Below, one piece after another: positions 1 through 7,251 of a stretch of 42,023 bases of DNA; the stretch's first letter is position 1; each line of letters starts with the position of its first letter. The DNA comes from Candidatus Aquidulcis sp. (GTDB lineage: Bacteria; Chloroflexota; Anaerolineae; UBA4142), in assembly GCA_020723345.1 (NCBI GenBank), contig DYJA01000059.1, positions 1 through 42,023 of the forward strand, written 5' to 3'. Both the position numbers and the translations under genes were made by a program. The notes under the pieces were generated by a model. The model saw nothing but the letters and a program-made list of their open reading frames with translations. It had not been told where the DNA came from and did no database searches.

Positions 1-558
1 ATGCGGGGCCTGGATGCTCAACTCGCGCGTCGGCTGGTTGTTGACGATGAACGTTCCCCACGCGCGATCGATCCGATTGTCCTTGTTTTCGTCGAGCGAT
101 TCCATCAGCACGCAGTACGTCGCGCCGTTCTGCTTGTCCCTGAATGCGCCGATGGTATACGCGATTTTCAACGGCTCCGGCAAAACAATGTCGTTGCATT
201 TGCCTGCGAGCATTTGAGTGGTAACCTGCTTCCACGCGTCCTGCACCTGCTTGAGCGGCACGACATAGCCAGAAGTATCGCGCCGCGGCATTTTGGCGAC
301 GATGCACGCGCCCAATTCTTCGAGCGTGTTCGCCGTGATACACTCCGTCACCGTCGCGGCTTTCGTCGCGGCGGCGACGGTTGGCGTCGCGGGCACGCGC
401 GTCGCGGTCGGCGGCGCTGGCGTTGGACTTGGCGGGACCGCTGTCGCCATCGGCGGCACGCGCGTCGCGGTGGGCGGCACCGGCGTCGCGGTCGGCGCAG
501 GCGCGCACGCAACCAACAAACCAACCAACAAACTCCCAAGCCCCATTGCTCGCTTCAT
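1..558 (-). CDS. Lipoprotein of unknown function, C-terminus cut by window edge
   Basis: Minus-strand frame open from an ATG at 558 (preceded by a GGGGAGGAG ribosome site) to base 1, 186 codons with no stop, so the C-terminus lies outside the window. It starts [18 protein letters not shown], a lipoprotein signal with the lipid-bearing Cys at 18. A Pro/Thr/Ala linker (about 19-55) follows, as in other lipoproteins of this window, and should hold the domain away from the membrane. The rest is a small soluble domain I do not recognise. Residues 156-167 ([12 protein letters not shown]) resemble an EF-hand/dockerin calcium loop, with acidic or Asn side chains at loop positions 1, 3, 5 and 9 but Trp instead of Glu at 12. 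It lies 36 bases after the nitrilase-like gene on the same strand and is probably cotranscribed. Confidence 0.75.
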   Translation of the reverse strand, partial: MKRAMGLGSLLVGLLVACAPAPTATPVPPTATRVPPMATAVPPSPTPAPPTATRVPATPTVAAATKAATVTECITANTLEELGACIVAKMPRRDTSGYVVPLKQVQDAWKQVTTQMLAGKCNDIVLPEPLKIAYTIGAFRDKQNGATYCVLMESLDENKDNRIDRAWGTFIVNNQPTRELSIQAPH

Positions 559-594
559 CTTCTCCTCCCCAATTTACGTTTCACGCATCACGTA

Positions 595-1422
595 TCAGTA
601 GTTTCTCACCACCGCGCGATACACCGCCGGTTGACGACTCTGCATCGTTTGTAATTCCTCGCGATATTTTTTCACGTCGTCGAGATCGATTTTGGCAATC
701 GCGTACGCTTCCTTCGGACGATCGTTGTCGTCGCGCCCGACGCTCGCGATCTGTTCGCCGCGCGGCGCGATCACCGCGCTCGCGCCGCCGAACGCGTACG
801 TGTACTCGTCGCCGACGCGATTCACGCCCGCGACGAACATCGAATTTTCGAACGCGCGCGCGCGCAGGTACGTCTGCCATTCTTCGACGGATTGCGCCTC
901 CCAATTCGCGGGCACGACGATCAGTTCCGCGCCGTCGAGCGCGAGCGAACGCGCGGCTTCGGGGAACGCAATATCCCAACCCAGCATCACGCCGATCCGA
1001 CCAAAAGTCGTCTCAAAAACCGGGAAGCGAAAGCCGCCGCGAAAGATCGGACGCTCTTCCGGTTTCAAATGGACTTTATGATACTGCCCCACCAACGCGC
1101 CATCGGGTCCGAGCAAAATCGCCGCGTCGTACACCACGCTTTCGACTTTGTGCTTGACGACCATGCCGAACGCGAGGTACGCTTCGTACCGCGCGACGCG
1201 CGCGCCGAGCGTCTCGATGGTGTAACCCGGCGCTTGCTCCGCGAGTTCGGTGAATTTGACGCCGCACTCATAGCCGGTCGTCGCGAGTTCCGGGAAAACG
1301 ATCAGGTTCACTTTTTGCGCGGCGCAGATATGATCGATGATGTCGCCCATGCGATCCAGGTTGGCTTGCGGCTCGTTGAGCCGCGGATGAAATTGCGCGA
1401 TCGCGATGTAGATTTCACGCAT
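595..1422 (-). CDS. Nitrilase-superfamily (carbon-nitrogen hydrolase) protein lacking catalytic Cys
   Basis: 275 residues with the full C-N hydrolase fold. Family enzymes hydrolyse amides or nitriles with a Glu-Lys-Cys triad. Glu45 (FPELATTGYE) and Lys116 (GQYHKVHL) are present, but the nucleophile motif, usually [IL]CYDxxFPE, reads MLGWDIAFPE: residue 148 is Gly (codon at 979-981). The surrounding fold is otherwise well kept, including PANWEAQ and RAxENSMFVAGVNRVG, so decay looks unlikely. It may be a pseudoenzyme or a binding/regulatory protein, or use another nucleophile. The ATG at 1422 follows GAGAGGTAATCGT and a good promoter. It is the first gene of a minus-strand unit with the lipoprotein downstream. 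An intact homologue lies at 17058-17864. Confidence 0.88.
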   Translation of the reverse strand: MREIYIAIAQFHPRLNEPQANLDRMGDIIDHICAAQKVNLIVFPELATTGYECGVKFTELAEQAPGYTIETLGARVARYEAYLAFGMVVKHKVESVVYDAAILLGPDGALVGQYHKVHLKPEERPIFRGGFRFPVFETTFGRIGVMLGWDIAFPEAARSLALDGAELIVVPANWEAQSVEEWQTYLRARAFENSMFVAGVNRVGDEYTYAFGGASAVIAPRGEQIASVGRDDNDRPKEAYAIAKIDLDDVKKYREELQTMQSRQPAVYRAVVRNY

Positions 1423-1464
1423 ACGATTACCTCTCTCATTTCCAATCTCGAAATTCCAATTTCT

Positions 1465-1493
1465 ATTTTAACACAGATAGCACGAATGTTCAA
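1465..1493 (-). promoter_or_regulatory. Sigma70-type promoter for the Cys-less nitrilase gene
   Basis: On the minus strand, TTGAAC (1493-1488) and TAAAAT (1470-1465) are separated by 17 bases, placing transcription start near 1458 and a short leader before the ATG at 1422. It diverges from the plus promoter at 1506. Both boxes were read by eye. Confidence 0.5.
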
Positions 1494-1505
1494 TTCATAC
1501 GCCAC

Positions 1506-1534
1506 TAGACAAACGCGCCGATTAGTGCGATAAT
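1506..1534 (+). promoter_or_regulatory. Candidate sigma70-type promoter for the membrane-protein gene
   Basis: TAGACA (1506-1511) and GATAAT (1529-1534) are spaced by 17 bases, about 50 bases upstream of the ATG at 1587. Both hexamers deviate slightly from consensus. Together with the minus promoter at 1465-1493 it forms a divergent promoter pair. Confidence 0.45.
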
Positions 1535-1586
1535 TTGCGCGCCGACGGATCGTTCCGTTTACGCTCGCGCAGAAAGGGAGGACACC

Positions 1587-2840
1587 ATGACGAGTGCGCC
1601 GAATCCCCCGCCCCGAGATCTATTCAACGTGATCCTAATGGTCGCGCTGATCGTGTTGGGTTTGGCGTGCATGCTGGGCAATAGTGCGGCGCTATTCGGA
1701 CAATTGGCAATCGGCGGACTCGACGCCACGGTGCGTCAGCGCGTCGCGCCGTTCTTCACCATCGCGCCGTGGGCGAACTGGCTATTCGTCATCCTGTTGA
1801 TGCTTTTGTTTCTGGCGTTGTTGGGACGCGCCAAACACAACCGCGTCTTTGGAATTTTGATCGATTCCAATTACACGATGAGTCTATCGCGGCTGCAAAT
1901 CACATTGTGGACCGTCCTCGCGCTCTCGGCGTATCTGATCATTTTCTTGACACGGCTCGGCGGGTTGTCCGATTTTGAATCGCTCAAAGCCAAGAATCCG
2001 CCCGACGCGCTCATCGCGGAATGTGCCCAGCGGCTCGACAAGCCCATCGCGCAATTGACCGCCGAAGCGTGCGGGAGCGGCGCGCTGCAAATCATCTTTC
2101 CGCCCGAACTCATCTTGGCAATGGGCATCAGTCTCACCTCATTCGCCGGATCGAGTTTGATTGACAGCAAGAAACAGAAAGAACACCGTTTCATCTTGAC
2201 CACGACGAACGCGGTCGAGTCCGCGAAGACCGCGTTGAAGAACGCCGAGGCGCACAAAGCGGACCTGCAACGAAAGAGCGAGGACAAGAAAGCCATCTTG
2301 GATGGATACAAAGATGAGCGGGAAAAGATCCGCAAGCAGTTGGCGGCAGCCACCGCCGCGCCCGATCTCGCCAAACTGCAAGCCGACATAGACGAAAAGG
2401 ACGATCTGATTGCGGGGGCGCAGGAGGAATACGACAACGTGATTAAGGTGCTCACCGACGCCGAAGAAAAACGAAAGGGGGCGGAACAACAACTACAGCA
2501 AGCCCTAGACCAACAGCAAAAGGCGCAAGCCCAATCGGCAGGTTTGTTGTATAAAAATACGGAAGCCAAGCAAGCCAGTTTGATGGATCTCTTCGCCGGG
2601 GTGGAAATCGGCAATCACGGCATCATTGACATGTCGCGCGTGCAAATGTTCTTCTTTACGATCATCGTCGTGCTGGCGTATGCCGTTCAGATCAACGCGC
2701 TGCTTCAAGAGCCCGCCGCGCTGCGCCATCCCCTCGGCATTAGTTTTCCGACGTTCTCCGAAAGTCTCAACGTGTTGCTCGGCGTTTCGCATGGCACGTA
2801 CTTGTCAGTCAAAACGGTCGATCACACGACCACCCAATGA
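1587..2840 (+). CDS. Multi-pass membrane protein with central coiled coil and duplicated SRxQ motif, unknown function
   Basis: 417 residues, ATG preceded by AAAGGGAGGACACC. Hydrophobic segments lie at about 13-31, 63-81, 104-123, 174-190 and 354-373. A highly charged Ala/Lys/Glu/Gln stretch at about 200-318 should form a long coiled coil. The membrane parts flanking the coil look duplicated: MSLSRLQITLWT (98-109) matches IDMSRVQMFFFT (347-358), and the later PELILAMGIS (173-182) resembles SESLNVLLGVS (391-401). The coil may thus be an insertion between two copies of one module. I do not recognise a named family; a sensor, scaffold or channel-like role is only speculation. It is followed after 26 bases by a cold-shock-like gene, probably in one operon. 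Confidence 0.8.
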   Translation: MTSAPNPPPRDLFNVILMVALIVLGLACMLGNSAALFGQLAIGGLDATVRQRVAPFFTIAPWANWLFVILLMLLFLALLGRAKHNRVFGILIDSNYTMSLSRLQITLWTVLALSAYLIIFLTRLGGLSDFESLKAKNPPDALIAECAQRLDKPIAQLTAEACGSGALQIIFPPELILAMGISLTSFAGSSLIDSKKQKEHRFILTTTNAVESAKTALKNAEAHKADLQRKSEDKKAILDGYKDEREKIRKQLAAATAAPDLAKLQADIDEKDDLIAGAQEEYDNVIKVLTDAEEKRKGAEQQLQQALDQQQKAQAQSAGLLYKNTEAKQASLMDLFAGVEIGNHGIIDMSRVQMFFFTIIVVLAYAVQINALLQEPAALRHPLGISFPTFSESLNVLLGVSHGTYLSVKTVDHTTTQ

Positions 2841-2866
2841 ATGGAATCTAGTCAGGAGGATAACGT

Positions 2867-3127
2867 ATGCAACCAGGCAAAGGACCCAAAGTCGGGACGG
2901 GCAAAATCGTCCGGTATGATCCAAACAAGAAAAAGGGCGTCATCGCGCGCATGCAAGATGGCAAACTTTTTCTATTCAACGTCAACAACCTCGACGAGTC
3001 GCTCGCCGAAGCAGACGAGACGCTGCAGAAAGATGAGATCGTTCAGTTCGTCGAAGCAGAAACGGAAAGCGGCAATCCTTCCGCCGAGCGCATCGTGTTG
3101 CTGGGCGGGCTCAAATCTGCTTCGTGA
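2867..3127 (+). CDS. Cold-shock-domain-like small protein
   Basis: 86 residues, ATG after CAGGAGGATAACGT. The pattern GKIVRYDPNKKKGVIARMQDGKLFLFNVNNL...DEIVQF...AERI follows the five-stranded OB fold of cold-shock proteins (beta1 GxVKWFN, RNP1 KGFGFI, RNP2 VFVHF, final AENV). The nucleic-acid-stacking aromatics are mostly gone: RNP1 is KKGVIAR and only Phe35 and Phe37 remain in the RNP2 position. It may therefore bind RNA or DNA weakly, or bind protein. It is longer than a typical CspA (about 70 residues). It sits 26 bases after the coiled-coil membrane protein, suggesting coexpression. The fold assignment is by pattern only. Confidence 0.7.
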   Translation: MQPGKGPKVGTGKIVRYDPNKKKGVIARMQDGKLFLFNVNNLDESLAEADETLQKDEIVQFVEAETESGNPSAERIVLLGGLKSAS

Positions 3128-3164
3128 GATAACTGCTCCCTTGGCGTGACACAGTTCCAAATTC

Positions 3165-3198
3165 AAAAGCGATTCGCGCGACAACGCGAGTCGCTTTT
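3165..3198. terminator. Hairpin terminator after the cold-shock-like gene
   Basis: AAAAGCGATTCGCG (3165-3178) and CGCGAGTCGCTTTT (3185-3198) form a 14-bp stem with a single G-T wobble and a 6-base loop. The A and T runs on either side let it work in both directions. It ends 20 bases before the lysA -35 box and separates the two units. Confidence 0.6.
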
Positions 3199-3218
3199 GG
3201 ATTTCGCGCCAAATTCCT

Positions 3219-3247
3219 TTGACATTCCCCCTAACTTGTGCTACAGT
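3219..3247 (+). promoter_or_regulatory. Strong sigma70-type promoter for lysA
   Basis: A consensus TTGACA (3219-3224) and TACAGT (3242-3247) are separated by 17 bases. The expected transcription start is near 3254, giving a leader of about 22 bases before the ATG at 3276. That is too short for a lysine riboswitch. It also argues against start codons further upstream, which would lie inside the promoter. Confidence 0.65.
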
Positions 3248-3275
3248 CACGCCACTCCAAATCGAAGACGCAACC

Positions 3276-4631
3276 ATGTCCCTCAATCTTTTTCCCCTCA
3301 CCGCGCGCGTCGACGCGCGCAATCATCTCGAAATCGCCGGGTGCGATGTGGTCGATCTCGCGCGCGAATTCGGCACGCCGCTCTACATTTTCGACGACGC
3401 GCACCTGCGCGCGCGCGCGGCGGAAATTCGCGACGCGTTCCAAGCGCGTTGGCACGCTTCGCGTTCGCTCGTGCTGTACGCGACCAAAGCGTACTATTCG
3501 CCGTACGTCGCGCGGATTTTCAAAGACGCCGGACTCGGCATCGACATCACGTCGGAAGGCGAACTGGAAATCGCGCGGCGCGTCGGTCTCGCGCCCGACA
3601 AAATTTATTTGCACGGCAACAACAAGACGCCCACCGAAATTCGCGCCGCGCTCACGCTGGGCGTCACGCACATCGTCGTCGACCACCTCGACGAAATCGA
3701 ACTGCTCGCGCGGCTCGCGGAGGAACTGCGCGTGACGCCGCGCGTCCTGCTGCGCCTCGCTCCGGCAATCGATCCGCACACGCATCGCCATCTCGCGACC
3801 GGCATCGCGGAATCGAAGTTTGGTTTGCCGATGCGCACCGGCATGGCGATGGAGGCGGCGCGACGCGTCATCGAACTCGCCCCGCGTCTTACGCTCGTCG
3901 GCTTGCACGCGCACATCGGCTCGCAGATTTTCGATCTCGATCCATACCGCGACACGATTGCCGCGCTCACCGATTTCGCGGACGAGCTGCAAAGCACGAC
4001 CAGCTTTGAACTACAAGAATTAGACTTGGGTGGCGGCTGGGGCGTGCCGTACACGGAAGGAGAGAATTCTCTCAAGGTTGATCAGGTGGCGGAAGCAATT
4101 GTTGATACACTTTTAAATTCAAAATTCAAAATTCAAAATTCGACCTCTCCAACCTCCGACCTCCAATCTCCAATCTCTAACCTCAAATTGGTTTTCGAGC
4201 CCGGTCGCGCGCTCATCGCGTCAAGCGCGGTTGCGGTGTACACCGTCGGCGCAGTCAAAGAAATTCGCGGCGTGCGAACGTACGTCGCGGTCGACGGCGG
4301 CATGGGCGACAACATTCGCCCCGCGTTGTACGGCGCGCAGTACACCGCGCGCATCGCGAACAAAATGAATGAAGCGCCGACGACGCGCGTCGCCATCGCC
4401 GGACGCTATTGCGAACAAGGCGACATTCTGATCGACAAAGTCGATTTGCCGCGCGTCTCTGTCGGCGATCTGATCGCGATTCCGTGCGCGGGCGCGTACC
4501 AACTGCCGATGGCGAGCAACTACAATTTGATTCCGCGCCCGGCGGTGCTCGCGGCGCGCGAGGGTCAAGCGCGCGTCATTCGCCGCCGCGAGACCGTGGA
4601 GGATATGTTACGGTGTGATGTTGATGAATAA
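3276..4631 (+). CDS. lysA: Diaminopimelate decarboxylase
   Basis: 451 residues. PLP-dependent decarboxylation of meso-diaminopimelate to L-lysine, the last step of lysine synthesis, in the cytoplasm. Family marks: PLP-lysine motif LYATKAYYS (Lys71), HIGSQI, the glycine-rich phosphate site ELDLGGGWGVPY, FEPGRALIA, CEQGDILIDKVDLP (the Cys of the second active-site loop) and GAYQLPMASNYN. Start ATG 3276 is chosen because the promoter lies just upstream and family similarity begins there; no clear ribosome site is visible. About 26 residues (near 280-305, bases 4113-4190) are encoded by an intergenic-type repeat inserted in frame before FEPGRA. The 3' end overlaps the next gene by 17 bases, implying translational coupling. 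Confidence 0.92.
   Translation: MSLNLFPLTARVDARNHLEIAGCDVVDLAREFGTPLYIFDDAHLRARAAEIRDAFQARWHASRSLVLYATKAYYSPYVARIFKDAGLGIDITSEGELEIARRVGLAPDKIYLHGNNKTPTEIRAALTLGVTHIVVDHLDEIELLARLAEELRVTPRVLLRLAPAIDPHTHRHLATGIAESKFGLPMRTGMAMEAARRVIELAPRLTLVGLHAHIGSQIFDLDPYRDTIAALTDFADELQSTTSFELQELDLGGGWGVPYTEGENSLKVDQVAEAIVDTLLNSKFKIQNSTSPTSDLQSPISNLKLVFEPGRALIASSAVAVYTVGAVKEIRGVRTYVAVDGGMGDNIRPALYGAQYTARIANKMNEAPTTRVAIAGRYCEQGDILIDKVDLPRVSVGDLIAIPCAGAYQLPMASNYNLIPRPAVLAAREGQARVIRRRETVEDMLRCDVDE
4113..4190 (+). repeat. AT-rich dispersed-type repeat inserted in frame inside lysA
   Basis: An (ATTCAAA)n run (4116-4140) followed by CTCCAACCTCCGACCTCCAA and further CCAATCT units reads through lysA as a Ser/Asn/Lys/Gln-rich loop (LNSKFKIQNSTSPTSDLQS). 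Similar ATTGGAGATTAGAGATTGG units, in reverse orientation, occur between genes at 33855-33885, and related words at 1441-1465. Its composition differs sharply from the GC-rich gene around it. It falls just before the FEPGRA strand, so it should form a surface loop. Confidence 0.7.
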
Positions 4632-6306
4632 AATCGTCACGACATTTTTGGCAACACTGCTCGCGCTTGCCGCCTGCACGCCTGTCCGCATCCCCACTTC
4701 CGACGCGACGCCCACGCGCCCGGTCACCGCGACGCGCACACCCGCCGCATCCAACGCGACCCAGGTTGCGACGCGCGCGCCGACAGCAATCGGGACGCCG
4801 CTGCCAACGCCGACTCCGAGCGAAGGACCCGAAGGCGGTACGCTTGCCGTCGGCGTCGTCGGCGCGGCAAACGCGGATGTCAACGCCTTGCCGCAGATCG
4901 TACAACGCGCGCTCTTCGATTCGCTGCTGCAAATCGATCCGGCGAATGGCGCGCTCAAGCCCGCGCTTGCCGAAAAGTACGACGTGTCGAACGACGCGAC
5001 GACGATCACATTTCGATTGCGCTCCGGCGTCCGTTTCCACAATGGCGACGCGCTCACCGCCGACGACGTCGTCGCGACGCTGCAAGCATTCAGCGCGACA
5101 ACTTTTCGCGGCACGCCGCTAACCGATTTCGGAACGTTCAAAAGCGCGACTGCGCTCGATCCACAAACCGTGCAACTCACTTTCAGCGACGCGTACTGCC
5201 CCGCGCTCGCGAGCATCGGCACGCTGAAAATTTTGCCGCGCGCGGTCGCGACGAGCGCGAACTTTCCGCGCCTGTCGCCCGCGCAACTGATCGGCACCGG
5301 CGCGTTCAAACTCGCCGCGCGCACCGACGAGCAATTCGCGCTCGAACGCAACGCCGATTATTTTCGCGGCGCGCCGCACCTCGATGCGCTCACCGTGCGC
5401 GTGTACGCCGATGCCGCCGCCGCGCGCGCCGCGTTTGCCGCGAAGCAAATCGACTTATTTCCTGCCGCGCCCGGCGATTATGCGCCGATCAAAAAACTCG
5501 CCGACGCGAACGTCGTCGCGTTCGACGCGTCCGAATTTATCGCGCTGCTGTTCAACCTCGATACGCCGACGCTGAACGATCCGCGCGTCCGGCAAGCGTT
5601 GACGTACGCGCTCGACCGCGCGGCGCTGGCGAACGACCTCGCCGGACAAGCGCGCTTGATCAACACGAGCGCGCTGCCGGAGTATTGGGCGTATCCGCAA
5701 AATCTGCCCGGCTATTCTTTCGATCCCGCCAAAGCCAAACAACTCCTCGCGGATGCCGGCTGGCGCGCCAACGGCGACGGCATCCTGCGGCAGAACGGCA
5801 AACCGATGCGATTGGAATTGTGGACGGAGGCGGACGATCCGCTGCTGGAGCCGCTCGCGTTTCGGATGCGCGAAACCTTCGGCGCTGCGCTCGGCGTTCA
5901 GGTCGAATTGGAATTGAACGACCGCCCCGGCTGGATCACGCGCGCGTTTCAGCATCGCTTCGATCTCCTGCTCATCGCGCGCAAAATCCCACTCGATGTG
6001 GATCAGCGCGCGTATTGGCAATCGGATCAAAACGCGAAAGGGATCGGCTTTAACTTTGGCTCGTACGCCAATCCGCGCGTCGACGGCGCGCTCAAGGATT
6101 TGGTGCGCGCGCCGGGTTGCGACGTCAAAACGCGCGCGGCAGCGTTCGGCGAAATTCACCGCGCGCTCGTGCCGGACGCGCCGGTCGTCTTTCTTTTCGC
6201 GCCGAAAGAATACCTGGTCGCGCGCGAGCGCGTGCTCGCGGAGCGCCTCGCGCCCAGTCCGTTCGCCGGGGGGTTCTGGAATCTGAGTGATTGGCGCGTC
6301 AAATGA
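4615..6306 (+). CDS. Family 5 extracellular solute-binding lipoprotein (peptide/nickel type)
   Basis: 563 residues from GTG 4615 (ATG 4618 equally possible; GGAGG at about 4598-4602). Lipoprotein signal MNKIVTTFLATLLALAAC (Cys21 from the GTG), then a Thr/Pro linker to about 70. The mature domain has OppA/DppA landmarks: GGTLAVGV, LFDSLLQID, LAEKYDVSNDATTITFRLRSGVRFHNGDALTADDVVATL, IGTGAFKL, DPRVRQALTYALDRAAL, and an FDPAKAKQLLADAGW C-lobe motif. It should capture an oligopeptide or similar ligand at the outer face of the membrane. No Opp permease or ATPase genes are adjacent, so partners must be elsewhere. It overlaps lysA by 17 bases, which may mean cotranscription. The ligand is unknown. 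Confidence 0.88.
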   Translation: MMLMNKIVTTFLATLLALAACTPVRIPTSDATPTRPVTATRTPAASNATQVATRAPTAIGTPLPTPTPSEGPEGGTLAVGVVGAANADVNALPQIVQRALFDSLLQIDPANGALKPALAEKYDVSNDATTITFRLRSGVRFHNGDALTADDVVATLQAFSATTFRGTPLTDFGTFKSATALDPQTVQLTFSDAYCPALASIGTLKILPRAVATSANFPRLSPAQLIGTGAFKLAARTDEQFALERNADYFRGAPHLDALTVRVYADAAAARAAFAAKQIDLFPAAPGDYAPIKKLADANVVAFDASEFIALLFNLDTPTLNDPRVRQALTYALDRAALANDLAGQARLINTSALPEYWAYPQNLPGYSFDPAKAKQLLADAGWRANGDGILRQNGKPMRLELWTEADDPLLEPLAFRMRETFGAALGVQVELELNDRPGWITRAFQHRFDLLLIARKIPLDVDQRAYWQSDQNAKGIGFNFGSYANPRVDGALKDLVRAPGCDVKTRAAAFGEIHRALVPDAPVVFLFAPKEYLVARERVLAERLAPSPFAGGFWNLSDWRVK

Positions 6307-6335
6307 TTGACTTGGATTACTCCTCGTGTTATACT
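6307..6335 (+). promoter_or_regulatory. Sigma70-type promoter for the lipoprotein gene at 6389
   Basis: TTGACT (6307-6312) begins on the base after the stop codon of the preceding gene. TATACT (6330-6335) follows after a 17-base spacer. The leader to the ATG at 6389 is about 45 bases. Confidence 0.6.
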
Positions 6336-6388
6336 TGCGGCTGTCAACGAATCGTTCCTGCGCGCTTTCAAACAATCGGGAGGCAAAA

Positions 6389-7195
6389 ATGCAAACGTCA
6401 AAATTTTCGCGCGTCGTGTGCGTCTGGCTGGGGCTGATCGTGCTTGGAACGCTCATCGTCGGTTGCGGCTCGTTACCATTTGGGCAACCGACGCGCGCGG
6501 TTCAACCCGCGGGTCCGACTCCGGTTACTGTACCTCTGATGACCGAAACTCCGGCGGCGACGAATACCCCCGTGTTCCCGCCAACACCGGTGGTGCCGCT
6601 TCCAACGACCGCGCCGACGAACACGCCCATTCCAACTTTGGCGCCCTTGCCCAATTTGTCGGCGGTCAAATTGGCGGTGAAAGATTTGCCGGCAGGATTT
6701 CAAGACGTCTCGGCGGACAATCTCAAGAAAATGAATTTGACGGAAGAAGCGTTAGGAAACGCGTTTCGTACCATTGGGGCGCAAGCGCGCGTTCAAAATC
6801 TGGCGGCGTTTCAACATTCGCAGCGCAGCCAGGTCGCGCTCGGCTTTTTGATCTTTCCGCTGACTGCCGCCGAAAAAACCGCGCTCGATACGCAACTTGC
6901 CAACGCAGACAGCGCGCTCAAAACGTGGGGCGACGCGCTCGTCGGCGCGGCGGGTGTGGCGAAAGCCAAGCCGCTCGCGGGCGTGGACAAATTCGGCGAC
7001 AAGTCAATCGGTTTTTCGACGACGACGACGATGCTCGGCGTCAACGTCCGCGCCGATTCGGTGATGATCGCGCGCGGCGGCGTCGTTGCAGTCGTCATGT
7101 CATTCTATCCCGAAGCCGTGCCACCCGCGCTTGCAACCAGCGATCTCGCGAAATTGCTCGACACCAAGTTAGCGACGGCGTTGACGGGAAAATAA
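6389..7195 (+). CDS. Lipoprotein of unknown function
   Basis: 268 residues. Start ATG 6389 follows CGGGAGGCAAAA and gives a proper signal peptide, MQTSKFSRVVCVWLGLIVLGTLIVGC, read here in two parts: a basic head and a hydrophobic core ending at lipobox LIVGC (Cys26). A Thr/Pro/Val linker (about 30-85) with NTPVFPPTPVVPLPTTAPTN follows. The mature domain (LSAVKLAVKDLPAGFQDVS...) has no family mark I know; the alternating strands suggest a small alpha/beta domain exposed outside the cell. It has its own promoter and ends in a shared hairpin with the convergent lipB gene. The function is unknown. Confidence 0.75.
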   Translation: MQTSKFSRVVCVWLGLIVLGTLIVGCGSLPFGQPTRAVQPAGPTPVTVPLMTETPAATNTPVFPPTPVVPLPTTAPTNTPIPTLAPLPNLSAVKLAVKDLPAGFQDVSADNLKKMNLTEEALGNAFRTIGAQARVQNLAAFQHSQRSQVALGFLIFPLTAAEKTALDTQLANADSALKTWGDALVGAAGVAKAKPLAGVDKFGDKSIGFSTTTTMLGVNVRADSVMIARGGVVAVVMSFYPEAVPPALATSDLAKLLDTKLATALTGK

Positions 7196-7209
7196 GAATC
7201 CGCCAAAAG

Positions 7210-7251
7210 AAACGACTCGCACCGGGTATCAATCCGGTGCGAGTCGTTTTT
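7210..7251. terminator. Perfect bidirectional terminator overlapping the lipB stop
   Basis: AAACGACTCGCACCGG (7210-7225) pairs perfectly over 16 bp with CCGGTGCGAGTCGTTT (7234-7249) around an 8-base loop. A T run follows on the plus strand; the minus-strand run is shorter. It lies between convergent genes ending at 7195 (+) and 7229 (-). The lipB stop codon (7229-7231) is in the loop, so the last lipB codons form one stem arm. Confidence 0.85.

Noticed and set aside
892-1533. 213-codon plus-strand frame across the Cys-less nitrilase
   Set aside because: No motif or ribosome site and opposite to a well-supported gene.
3248-3275. Lysine riboswitch before lysA
   Set aside because: The promoter leaves a leader of only about 20 bases, too short for that structure.
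4113-4190. Possible CRISPR-like or microsatellite array inside lysA
   Set aside because: Units of 7-8 bases with no spacers; it is a tandem/word repeat, not CRISPR.
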